Of a stretch of 19,398 bases of DNA, positions 1-7,241 are shown in pieces. Position numbers and translations under genes: made by a program. This DNA is from an uncultured Ignavibacteriota bacterium (lineage in GTDB: Bacteria > Bacteroidota > Ignavibacteria > Tepidaquicellales > Tepidaquicellaceae), in the NCBI GenBank assembly GCA_937983305.1, contig CALKAJ010000025.1, positions 1 to 19,398 of the forward strand. Direction: 5' to 3'. The notes under the pieces were generated by a model. That model had not been told where the DNA came from, did no database searches, and saw nothing but the letters and a program-made list of their open reading frames with translations. The stretch's first letter is position 1; each line of letters opens with the position of its first letter.

Positions 1-52
1 CATACGACATGCTGATTCGTGACTGTAGTTCAGACGTGTGCTCTTACGATCT
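1..52 (+). other. Illumina adapter contamination at contig end
   Basis: This is not genomic sequence. Positions 19-52 match the 34-base Illumina TruSeq index/read-2 adapter (GTGACTGGAGTTCAGACG...) with two mismatches, at 26 (T for G) and 46 (A for C). Positions 1-10 match the end of the P7 arm (CATACGAGAT) with one mismatch at 8. The eight bases between them, 11-18 (GCTGATTC), sit exactly where the i7 index lies. The order P7 end, index, read-2 primer, insert is the correct library orientation, so genomic insert begins at 53. Supporting this, the reading frame of the L33 gene is intact up to 53 and stops making sense beyond it. Confidence 0.95.
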
Positions 53-187
53 ATACTTCTTCATTTCGATTCTTTCTTTTGTATTGTTCCTGTTTTTTTC
101 AGTTACATATACTGATTTTCCTTTGTGAGGTCCTTCAATCGAAACGAGCTTTATGTTAATCCTTGCTCCTTCTTTCTTTTTGCCCAT
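53..187 (-). CDS. rpmG: 50S ribosomal protein L33, 3' end missing
   Basis: This is the first 45 codons of ribosomal protein L33, a small basic protein of the large ribosomal subunit. It reads from the ATG at 187-185 down to the adapter junction. The translation starts MGKKKEGARINIKLVS and ends VTEKNRNNTKERIEMKKY, which matches the family signature (T-x-KN-R-N-T-x-E-R-(I/L)-E-x-KKY). Only roughly the last 5-15 residues should be missing, because L33 is usually 49-60 aa. No cysteines are visible in the part present, where zinc-ribbon forms carry their first Cys pair, so this looks like the zinc-independent (C-minus) type. It is transcribed away from the peptidase gene on its right. The truncation is an assembly artefact, not a biological break. 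Confidence 0.88.
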
Positions 188-336
188 TCTTGTTACCTAT
201 AAAATTTATTTATTAATTGACAAATATATCAAAAAAAATTGAAAAAATTAATGCTAATCCGAAAAATTAACGTTGGATTTACACTTTTAATTAAAATTTA
301 AAAAACTTAATATTGCATTATATTATAGTGAAAAAT

Positions 337-2223
337 ATGAATTATATTAAAATCTTAGCAATATTTACGGTTTTTCTGGCTATTTCGTTTGCAAATGCAC
401 AGGAAAATCTGAAAGTCCCTTTGAATATAAAGAGGGCTTATGAGAATGGGACAAGAAGTGCAGACGGAAAACCCGGAGTAAACTATTGGCAGAATAGCAC
501 CAATTACGATATAAATATTGAGGCAAATCCTGTTCTCGGGAAGTTTTACGGAGAAGAAACAATTGAATATTTTAACAACAGTCCCGATACTTTATATGAA
601 ATTGTTATAAGGTTGTATCAGGATTTGATTAAAATTACAAATACACGTAACTGGGAAATCCCGAAAGATTTGCTCACTGACGGCGTAAATATTTCTTTCA
701 TCAGCGTTAATGGAAAACAAATTGATTTGAACAGCAGGAAAGAATTTTACAGGCAGGGAACAAATGCATTTGTGAATTTATCCGGGCATATTTTTCCGGC
801 TACTTCCGCAAAAATTATAATAAAATGGGATTTCGTTATTCCGAAAAATCTTTCGGTGAGAATGGGAAACTATTTCGAAAACACTTTTCATATTGCGTAC
901 TGGTATCCTCAGATTTCGGTATATGATGATATTGACGGATGGGATAAAATTAATTACAGCGGTACGGTTGAATTTTACGGAGATTTTAATAATTACGATG
1001 TGAAAGTAAAATTGCCGAATAATTATGCGGTCTGGGCAACAGGACTGCTTCAGAATCCGGATGAAGTTTTAAGTGTGAAAATACTTGAAAGATTTAAAAA
1101 GGCAAAAATTTCAGACGAGGTTGTTAATATAATTACGAAAGAAGATTATGCATCGGGGAAAGTATTCAGAGACGAGGGCAAATATAATTTCTGGCATTTC
1201 AAAGCTGAGAATGTTCAGGACTTTGCTTTTTCCGTTAGCGACAGATTTTTATGGGACGGAGTTAATTATAAAACGCCTGATGGCAGAAACGTATTTATTT
1301 GTGCGGCTTATAGAGAATCGGCAAAAGATTTTTATCAGGTCGCAAAACTTTCTAAAGATGTAATTAAAAGATTATCGGAAAGATTTCCGGGTATTCCTTA
1401 TCCGTATCCTGCAATGACTGCTTTTAACGGCGGCGGCGGAATGGAATTTCCTATGATGGTAAATGATGCCTCGGAAGAGAAATGGTCTTCCACGGTTCAT
1501 CTTACTTCACACGAAATATCACATACTTATTTCCCTTTCTATATGGGAACGAATGAAAAAAAATACGCCTTTATGGATGAAGGCTGGGCTGTAATGATTC
1601 CGTTCGAAATGCAAATGGAACTTGCTCCCGGGTATGACCCGCGTATAAGACCTGCTTCTCAGATTAGTTTATATGCAGGAACGGAATATGATGTTCCGGT
1701 TATTACCCCGTCTAATATTGTAACTTATTATTCTACCTATAGAAATAATGCATACAATAAACCGGGAATGGCATATTATTATTTAAGGGAAGCTCTCGGT
1801 AAATCTGCTTTCGATATGGCTATGAAAATGTATATTAAAACGTGGAACGGAAAGCATCCGATTCCTTATGACTTCTTTAATATTTTTAATAATGAAACGG
1901 GAATGAATCTGAACTGGTATTGGCAGAACTGGTTCTTTGAAGTACATTATGCCGACCTTGCAATAGAAAAGGTAAACATTAATAACAATACCGCTGAAAT
2001 AGAAATAAAAAACAAAGGCGGATTATTTGTACCCGTTCATCTTACTTTGAAATATGATGACGGCTCGTTTGAAGAAAAAACAATTCCTGTTACCGAATGG
2101 GAAAAATCGAAAGATAAAATCACGACAAGTATTCTTCTTGACGGAAATCTGAAATCGGTTTCGCTTGGTGCAAGTTGGATTCCGGAATCATTTCCGGGAG
2201 ATAATGAATTTATAGTGAATTAG
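337..2223 (+). CDS. Secreted M1-family zinc metallopeptidase
   Basis: This is a 628-aa gluzincin-type peptidase. The zinc site is complete: HEISH (H392, E393, H396) is followed 18 residues later by the third ligand in MDEG (E415), the HExxH-x18-E arrangement of family M1. A GGGGMEF stretch (about 365-371) occupies the place of the M1 GxMEN substrate-binding motif, and KPGMAYYYLREALG lies where the M1 catalytic tyrosine region is expected. The N-terminal 170 residues should form the beta-sandwich domain. I chose the ATG at 337: it opens a clean signal peptide (MNYIKILAIFTVFLAISFANA, cleavage before QEN). An upstream TTG at 313 and GTG at 328 only add a short tail ahead of it. The protein is therefore exported and likely releases N-terminal residues from peptides in the periplasm or outside. 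It converges on the activase gene with a one-base gap and no visible terminator. Confidence 0.87.
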   Translation: MNYIKILAIFTVFLAISFANAQENLKVPLNIKRAYENGTRSADGKPGVNYWQNSTNYDINIEANPVLGKFYGEETIEYFNNSPDTLYEIVIRLYQDLIKITNTRNWEIPKDLLTDGVNISFISVNGKQIDLNSRKEFYRQGTNAFVNLSGHIFPATSAKIIIKWDFVIPKNLSVRMGNYFENTFHIAYWYPQISVYDDIDGWDKINYSGTVEFYGDFNNYDVKVKLPNNYAVWATGLLQNPDEVLSVKILERFKKAKISDEVVNIITKEDYASGKVFRDEGKYNFWHFKAENVQDFAFSVSDRFLWDGVNYKTPDGRNVFICAAYRESAKDFYQVAKLSKDVIKRLSERFPGIPYPYPAMTAFNGGGGMEFPMMVNDASEEKWSSTVHLTSHEISHTYFPFYMGTNEKKYAFMDEGWAVMIPFEMQMELAPGYDPRIRPASQISLYAGTEYDVPVITPSNIVTYYSTYRNNAYNKPGMAYYYLREALGKSAFDMAMKMYIKTWNGKHPIPYDFFNIFNNETGMNLNWYWQNWFFEVHYADLAIEKVNINNNTAEIEIKNKGGLFVPVHLTLKYDDGSFEEKTIPVTEWEKSKDKITTSILLDGNLKSVSLGASWIPESFPGDNEFIVN

Positions 2224-2224
2224 T

Positions 2225-3127
2225 TTATTCAATAGTGCACTGAATTCCGTTTTCAATAAATAAATTTTTAAGGGATTCGCTTTCATCTTTAGATATGAAT
2301 GCGAATTCCTTTTTATATTTCCTCCCCAATGCTTCATACTTTGAAATACCGAGATTATGATATGCAAGTAATCTTGCTTTGTTTACATTGTTTTCTTTGC
2401 AAAAGGAAATAATTTCAGTAATGGAATTTTTATCCGCATTAAAATCCTGTATCAAAGGAATGCTTACCGTGATTTTTTCCGCAGAGTTAACGCAAAGTTT
2501 TTTAAAATTATTTATTATTACTGTATTATCGAGTCCGGTACAATCTTTATGCTTTTCGGCGTTGAGAGTCTTAATGTCAAAATAGAAAAAATCGAAATCA
2601 TCTATGAAATCTTTAACATTTTCATAACTGAAATATCCGCAGGTTTCAACTCCTATTGAAAACCCGTTTTCTTTTGCAAGCGTAAGAATTTCTCTGACAA
2701 ATTCAGGCTGAATAAAAGGCTCGCCGCCTGATAGAGTAATTCCGCCGTTTGAGTTTCTGTAAAAAAGATAATTTGATTTAATTTTATTGAAAAGTTTTTT
2801 TGCGGAGATTTCATATCCGATTTCTTTTAAACCGTTTTTAATGCACTCTTCAATACATTCTTTTTCTTTGCAGTTTTTAAAGTTATCTCTTGAAAATTCC
2901 GGATATCCTTCCGGACTTATTGTAATGGATTTGCATTTGCATATTTCAAGGCATTTGTAGCATTTAATGCAAAGCTCTTTGTTTTGAAATATCTCAGGAT
3001 ATGGCAATTGCCCTTCGGGATTTGAACACCAGTCACATTTTAGAGGACACCCTTTTAAAAAAACAGTTGTACGAATTCCTTCTCCGTCATTAACGGCATA
3101 TTCCTGAATGTTAAATATTATTCCCAT
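2225..3127 (-). CDS. Glycyl radical enzyme activase (radical SAM)
   Basis: This is a 300-aa radical SAM protein that should install the glycyl radical on the enzyme encoded just upstream, using a [4Fe-4S] cluster and S-adenosylmethionine. The N-terminal NDGEGIRTTVFLKGCPLKC carries the CxxxCxxC cluster motif (C27, C31, C34), and SGGEP (about 133-137) is the SAM-binding GGE motif. A ferredoxin-like insert follows the cluster motif, as in activases of the PflA-related group. Its first site is complete (C53, C56, C59, C63) but its second shows only three cysteines (C86, C91, C95). The ATG at 3127 directly abuts the TAA of the glycyl radical enzyme, so the two are translationally coupled. No transporter or accessory gene follows on this strand. 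The family assignment is firm; the partner is inferred from adjacency. Confidence 0.93.
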   Translation of the reverse strand: MGIIFNIQEYAVNDGEGIRTTVFLKGCPLKCDWCSNPEGQLPYPEIFQNKELCIKCYKCLEICKCKSITISPEGYPEFSRDNFKNCKEKECIEECIKNGLKEIGYEISAKKLFNKIKSNYLFYRNSNGGITLSGGEPFIQPEFVREILTLAKENGFSIGVETCGYFSYENVKDFIDDFDFFYFDIKTLNAEKHKDCTGLDNTVIINNFKKLCVNSAEKITVSIPLIQDFNADKNSITEIISFCKENNVNKARLLAYHNLGISKYEALGRKYKKEFAFISKDESESLKNLFIENGIQCTIE

Positions 3128-5608
3128 TTAAATGCTATGCTCGGTTCTTTGAATTACCTGATCCTGAATTGATTTGCTGAGTTCGACAAAAAATGCACTG
3201 AAGCCGGCAACCCTTACTATTAAATCTCTGTAGTTTTCGGGATGAAGCTGTGCATCTTTTAGCATATCGCTGTCAACAATGTTAAACTGCAATTGAAAAC
3301 CGGGATAGCCGAAATATGAACGAATCAATTGTAATAATTTTTTTGAACCTTCAACACCTTTCAAAACTGTCGGATGAAATTTCATATTGTGAAGTCCGCC
3401 GCGGATTTTTGTATGGTCAATTTTTCCTGCAGAAAGCAGAACTGAAATCGGACCATTAACATCTGTTCCGGGATAAGGAGACGTAACTCCGTCGCAAAGC
3501 GGCTCTCCTGCATATCGCCCTTCCGGAGAGGCACCGCATACTTTTCCAAACGGAGTATGAGTGCTGATTGCAAGCATTGACGGGTCATAAGGTACTCCGA
3601 GATAATTTTTATTTTCGGATACATATCCGCAGTAGCTTTCAAAAAGTTCGGAATAAATTTCATCGGCGAAGTCATCATTATTTCCCCACTTTGGTGCGCC
3701 AAGTGCTTTCTTCCTGAGCTTTTCAAATCCTTCCCAGTTTTTATTGCACGCTTCTCTTATTTCGTTTAAGTCATTTAGTTTTTTTACTGCGGCAAGTGAG
3801 TTAGCTACATTTACAAGTCCCGTGCTTAATGTCGTCGGAGTTCCGTTTACAATTGCTCCGCCGTCATCAAGGGATTTTCCTCTGCCGATGCAATCTCTAA
3901 TTAAAACAGAAGAGTATATTAAATTGCATACCTGCCTGTGCGCTGCCATTGCGTAATTCCAGTACCTTTGCCAGTTTGCAATAGCATTTCTTAAATGAAA
4001 TTTATATGTCTCTTTGAGCTCTTCATAGTTTTCCGGGATTTTAGTTTTGTCAAATTCAATCCCTGTTCTCGGGTCAGTGCCTCCGTTTAATGCGAATTCA
4101 AATATTTTCATGTGATTAATAAAACCTGCCTGAACTACTCCGTAACTCATACCTTCAAGAGTCGGCTCGGTGCATCCGCCCATTGCCGCATACTTGCGGA
4201 TTGTCTGAAGAGGAAGTTTGCTTTTTTCAAGTTCGTGTTGAATATAAACTTTCAGATTAAACCACGCAGGGAAACCGCAGCCTGTTTTAACACACTCAAC
4301 AGCTTTCAGAAGAAATTCATCGCTTAACGTATCTTCATACCAGATGGAAAGAGTCGGCTGAGTTGTCTGGCAGTTAATTGCCGATTGCAGGATTAATTTA
4401 GAAAGTTCGTTATCTCCTCTTCTGCCGTGCTCGTCAGTTCCTCCGAGAATCATATTCTGGTAAAGGTTTCCGGAGCCGAGACCTTCCCAGGAAAATGAAG
4501 CAACATATTCAATCTCGGTCATTTTTACTCTTAAAGCTTCAAGCAATTCAAGTACTTCAATATCCGAGATAATTCCCTTTTCTTTATCGGCTTTATAAAA
4601 CGGATACATATATCTGTCAAATCTTCCGGGACTGTAACCGAGCTGAGCTCCTTCAATATGTCCTGCAAGATATATAAACCAGAATGACTGCATAGCTTCT
4701 CTGAAATCTTTGGGTCTCTTTGCGGGAACATTTTCGCATCTTTCCGCAATTTGAAGAAGTTCGAGTTTTTTATCTTTGTCGTTTGTTTTTCCGGCTTCTG
4801 CTCTTGCGGCTTTGGCATAATTATTTGCCCAGTTAATAGTAGCTTCGAGAACTCTTATGCCGGCACGCCAGAAATAAATTTTTTCCGCAGATTCATAATC
4901 AGTTACAACAGTTTCCTTAATCAGATTTCTCATCCGGTTAATTATACTTTCGAATCCTTCGTTAAGAGCAGTTTCAAAATCCAGAACATATCTTCCTTCC
5001 GGGGCAGGGTCGTGCGGTGCGGTATATAGAACTGCCTTCCAGCCGTTTTCTATATATCCTGCTTTCTCAAAAACTTTTTTCCATAAATCATCGCCGACAT
5101 CCTGCATTGATTTTCCAAGCCAGTATTCGGCACATTCTTTCAATTCTTTTTTATCTTCTTTCGAAAGTAAAAATTTGCCGGAGAAAAATTCGTAATCTCC
5201 CGATTGAGATAATTCTTTTGCTTTCGCTATTCCTCCTCCCGTTCCAAGGTCTGTAACTTTATCCTGTGCTTCGTGCTCTTCGTTATTAAATTCCCTTATA
5301 ATATATTGCGATGCATAATTGCAGTATGGAATTGCACCTCTTACAAATCTTGTTTTACTTCCAACAAAAGGTTCGGGATATTTTATTGATGTGGTAAGAT
5401 TTTCAAGTGCGTATGCGTGACATTCCGCTCTTCGTTCAAGAACATTTTTTCCGTCTGTATTTTTATGAGCTTTTGTGTAAAGATTGATATATTCCGAATC
5501 AATAATAAGCGGCTCGGATAAATATCTTTCACGCATAAATTTGATTCGCTCTGTTGAAGGTGAGCCTTTAACTTCACGGGGAGAGAAATCTTTTTCCTGA
5601 GATTCCAT
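3128..5608 (-). CDS. Glycyl radical enzyme, substrate class unresolved
   Basis: This is an 826-aa glycyl radical enzyme of the pyruvate formate-lyase superfamily. The radical-bearing motif RVAGFSAFF near the C-terminus places the glycyl residue at G802. The thiyl-forming active site is GGCTEP (C479, with E481 two residues on). The Cys-x-Glu pattern belongs to the eliminases, dehydratases and arylacetate decarboxylases; pyruvate formate-lyase itself has Cys-Cys. The N-terminal region (ERRAECHAYALEN, GTGGG, WLGKSMQDVG) and the end (IQDQVIQRTEH) recall 4-hydroxyphenylacetate decarboxylase from memory, but the neighbouring small decarboxylase subunit is absent, and diol/glycerol dehydratase-like or other lyases remain possible. 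There is no N-terminal microcompartment-targeting extension. The radical is destroyed by oxygen, so this implies anaerobic use. It is followed without a gap by its activase. Confidence 0.9.
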   Translation of the reverse strand: MESQEKDFSPREVKGSPSTERIKFMRERYLSEPLIIDSEYINLYTKAHKNTDGKNVLERRAECHAYALENLTTSIKYPEPFVGSKTRFVRGAIPYCNYASQYIIREFNNEEHEAQDKVTDLGTGGGIAKAKELSQSGDYEFFSGKFLLSKEDKKELKECAEYWLGKSMQDVGDDLWKKVFEKAGYIENGWKAVLYTAPHDPAPEGRYVLDFETALNEGFESIINRMRNLIKETVVTDYESAEKIYFWRAGIRVLEATINWANNYAKAARAEAGKTNDKDKKLELLQIAERCENVPAKRPKDFREAMQSFWFIYLAGHIEGAQLGYSPGRFDRYMYPFYKADKEKGIISDIEVLELLEALRVKMTEIEYVASFSWEGLGSGNLYQNMILGGTDEHGRRGDNELSKLILQSAINCQTTQPTLSIWYEDTLSDEFLLKAVECVKTGCGFPAWFNLKVYIQHELEKSKLPLQTIRKYAAMGGCTEPTLEGMSYGVVQAGFINHMKIFEFALNGGTDPRTGIEFDKTKIPENYEELKETYKFHLRNAIANWQRYWNYAMAAHRQVCNLIYSSVLIRDCIGRGKSLDDGGAIVNGTPTTLSTGLVNVANSLAAVKKLNDLNEIREACNKNWEGFEKLRKKALGAPKWGNNDDFADEIYSELFESYCGYVSENKNYLGVPYDPSMLAISTHTPFGKVCGASPEGRYAGEPLCDGVTSPYPGTDVNGPISVLLSAGKIDHTKIRGGLHNMKFHPTVLKGVEGSKKLLQLIRSYFGYPGFQLQFNIVDSDMLKDAQLHPENYRDLIVRVAGFSAFFVELSKSIQDQVIQRTEHSI

Positions 5609-5637
5609 AGGTGTAATTATTTAGGATAATAAATTAT

Positions 5638-5682
5638 CTGAATTTATATAAAATTCTAATGAAATATTATTCTAAAATTCAG
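5638..5682. promoter_or_regulatory. Repeated half-sites upstream of the glycyl radical enzyme
   Basis: In the 76-base gap before the glycyl radical enzyme start there are three copies of one half-site: CTGAATTT (5638-5645), AAATTC (5651-5656) and AAATTCAG (5675-5682). The first two form a palindrome, GAATTT-N5-AAATTC. The first and third form an 8-bp inverted repeat 29 bases apart. The arrangement could be an operator for the enzyme, or chance in AT-rich DNA. It is not an FNR/CRP-type site. Confidence 0.22.
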
Positions 5683-5684
5683 GA

Positions 5685-6053
5685 TTATAATTCGTTGTAA
5701 TCTATTGTAATTTCTTCGTTTGGTTTTATCGCTCTTACTGCGTAGTATTCGTAATCAGCGTCCGGCTTTGCATTCGGAGTTTTTGAGTGATTCAAAAACC
5801 AACCGACTGCCATTTTGTTGTAATTTTGAGGTCCGATATACATATCTCTTTCCTCGTCATAGATTGAATGTTTCTTGATTATCTTGAAAGGTATTCCGAA
5901 CTTTTCAATGTCTTTGAATTTTATATATCTTGGCTCTTCATCGTCAAAAAGCGGAAGCTTAGTGCCTCTCTTTATATATTCCGTCGAAAATACACCGACA
6001 CCGTGTACTTTTGATTGCTTTAACTCAAACGTTATTAATTTTTCTTTTGCCAT
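5685..6053 (-). CDS. Small single-domain SET protein (putative lysine methyltransferase)
   Basis: This is a 122-aa protein that is essentially one SET domain. Three signatures are visible in order: HGVGVFS (17-23), the SAM-binding opening; FLNHSKTPN (86-94), the NHS motif of the pseudoknot; and EEITIDYNEL (113-122), ending in the catalytic-site tyrosine. Pre-SET and post-SET cysteine clusters are absent, as is usual for compact bacterial SET proteins. The family transfers methyl groups from SAM to protein lysines; the bacterial substrate here is unknown. It starts 3 bases after the stop of the YhcH-family gene, so the two form a tight pair, and it lies 76 bases upstream of the glycyl radical enzyme on the same strand. 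There is no signal peptide, so it should be cytoplasmic. Confidence 0.85.
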   Translation of the reverse strand: MAKEKLITFELKQSKVHGVGVFSTEYIKRGTKLPLFDDEEPRYIKFKDIEKFGIPFKIIKKHSIYDEERDMYIGPQNYNKMAVGWFLNHSKTPNAKPDADYEYYAVRAIKPNEEITIDYNEL

Positions 6054-6056
6054 CTT

Positions 6057-6506
6057 TTATATTTTCACTTTAATTACAATTTTTATTACTTCTTCCGGTC
6101 CGTTAATATTTATTCCCGGTTTGTGCAAATCTTCCGGAAAGAAAACCGCAAACATACCTTCTCTGAAATTTAAATAATCACACTCCTCGTCAAAAAGCAT
6201 ATAATCATTTTCACTGTCATATTCTTTGAAAACTTTCTGCGACATTAACGGAGCATAACCAACCTTTTCAATTCCTTTGAAGACATACTGAACATCTATA
6301 TATTTTTTATGTGCTTCGAGTTGAGCTTCATCTGTTTGTTTGGTTAAATATTTTGTCTTTATATAGTAAATATTTTCACCGTCAATTTCATATTTACCGT
6401 CTTCAATTTTTGAAAAATCAGTTTCCTTTAAAAAATCAATTGCGGCTTTTATTCTTTTATTTTCAAAGTAATATAAGTCCGAATTTGCAAGTTTATCTAT
6501 TATCAT
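6057..6506 (-). CDS. YhcH/YjgK/YiaL (DUF386) family cupin-fold protein
   Basis: This is a 149-aa cytoplasmic protein of the YhcH/YjgK/YiaL family, which also contains EbgC, the small subunit of evolved beta-galactosidase. The family signature is clear: EAHKKYIDVQYVFKG (64-78), then VGYAP (82-86), and FFPEDLHKPG (122-131) near the end. E64, H66, D71 and H128 are the likely metal-binding residues of the double-stranded beta-helix. Length is normal for the family. Members often sit in sugar-acid or sialic acid catabolic clusters, but no such genes are visible here, so the substrate stays open. The ATG at 6506 heads a probable operon with the SET gene, perhaps extending into the glycyl radical enzyme pair. 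Its promoter should lie in the divergent gap 6507-6658. Confidence 0.85.
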   Translation of the reverse strand: MIIDKLANSDLYYFENKRIKAAIDFLKETDFSKIEDGKYEIDGENIYYIKTKYLTKQTDEAQLEAHKKYIDVQYVFKGIEKVGYAPLMSQKVFKEYDSENDYMLFDEECDYLNFREGMFAVFFPEDLHKPGININGPEEVIKIVIKVKI

Positions 6507-6570
6507 ATTTTGAAATTTATTTAATACAAATCTAAACTATTTAAATTTTTTTAAACAGGTAAAATACAAG

Positions 6571-6599
6571 TTTACAATAATTTAATAGCATTTTATATT
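6571..6599 (+). promoter_or_regulatory. Possible sigma-70-type promoter
   Basis: TTTACA (6571-6576) and TATATT (6594-6599) are separated by exactly 17 bases, about 60 bases before the proposed start of the exported protein gene. The surrounding DNA is very AT-rich, so a chance match is quite possible. Confidence 0.3.
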
Positions 6600-6658
6600 C
6601 CCTTATTCTTTTCTTAATATTTCATAACTATTTTAGTATATAAATTAAAAATTTATTT

Positions 6659-7240
6659 ATTAAACCATATTATAAAATATTAGTAGTAATCATCTTATTT
6701 ATAACGCCGTTGCGAATTTTTCCGCAATCAGATGAGAAACCCTTGTTAAAATATTCTTCATGGCTTCTGTTACAGGCGGTTCCATCGCCGGTGATTTATC
6801 AAAATAAAGAGAACGGCAATAACAGAATAAATTTTGGATTACGCTGGCAGATTATTCCATTGAACTATTCATTTTCCGCAAATAAATATGTTACAAATAT
6901 TCAGTCGTTTTTTATAAAACCTGTCAGGAGATTTGCAGGCTCGGCGGAAATTTTTATTCAACCTGAAGTTACATTCAGTGATTTTGATAACGGGAAATTT
7001 AATAATTTCTGGATATCAGGCGGAACAAGGTTGATTCTTCCTGTTACAGCTTATGGAGAAGTGCTTTCCGCATCCATTGGAGTAAAATATAATTTTCATA
7101 AAAATATTTCAGACAGTTATGAGAATTACCCCGGCATTGAAGGAGGAGTGTATTTCATGGGCGGACTTGGAGTACAGGCGAATTATAATTTTAACGAATT
7201 TAATAAAATAAATTTTGGATTATTCATCAAATATTATTAA
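6659..7240 (+). CDS. Small exported beta-rich protein, probable ATT start
   Basis: I do not recognise a named family. The protein ends in alternating polar/aromatic stretches (for example GVQANYNFNEF and INFGLFIKYY, with a C-terminal tyrosine), as in small outer-membrane beta-barrels. The first conventional start codon is TTG at 6710, but the frame stays open upstream to a TAA at 6641-6643. That upstream part encodes a good signal peptide, reading KPYYKILVVIILFITPL before RIFPQS. No ATG, GTG or TTG precedes that peptide in frame. The best placed initiator is ATT at 6659, giving 193 aa; a TTG start would leave a protein that is not exported. Either a rare ATT start, a mutated start codon, or a base error explains this. 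The stop is one base before the next ATG, so it is coupled to the hydrolase gene. Confidence 0.6.
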   Translation: MKPYYKILVVIILFITPLRIFPQSDEKPLLKYSSWLLLQAVPSPVIYQNKENGNNRINFGLRWQIIPLNYSFSANKYVTNIQSFFIKPVRRFAGSAEIFIQPEVTFSDFDNGKFNNFWISGGTRLILPVTAYGEVLSASIGVKYNFHKNISDSYENYPGIEGGVYFMGGLGVQANYNFNEFNKINFGLFIKYY

Positions 7241-7241
7241 T

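Noticed and set aside
313..336. Upstream TTG/GTG starts for the M1 peptidase
   Set aside because: They add eight or three residues before a complete signal peptide that begins naturally at the ATG at 337.
3382..3726. 114-codon ORF in another frame of the glycyl radical enzyme
   Set aside because: It lies wholly inside the well-supported enzyme gene, has no recognisable motif, and its composition is what a frame shadow would give.
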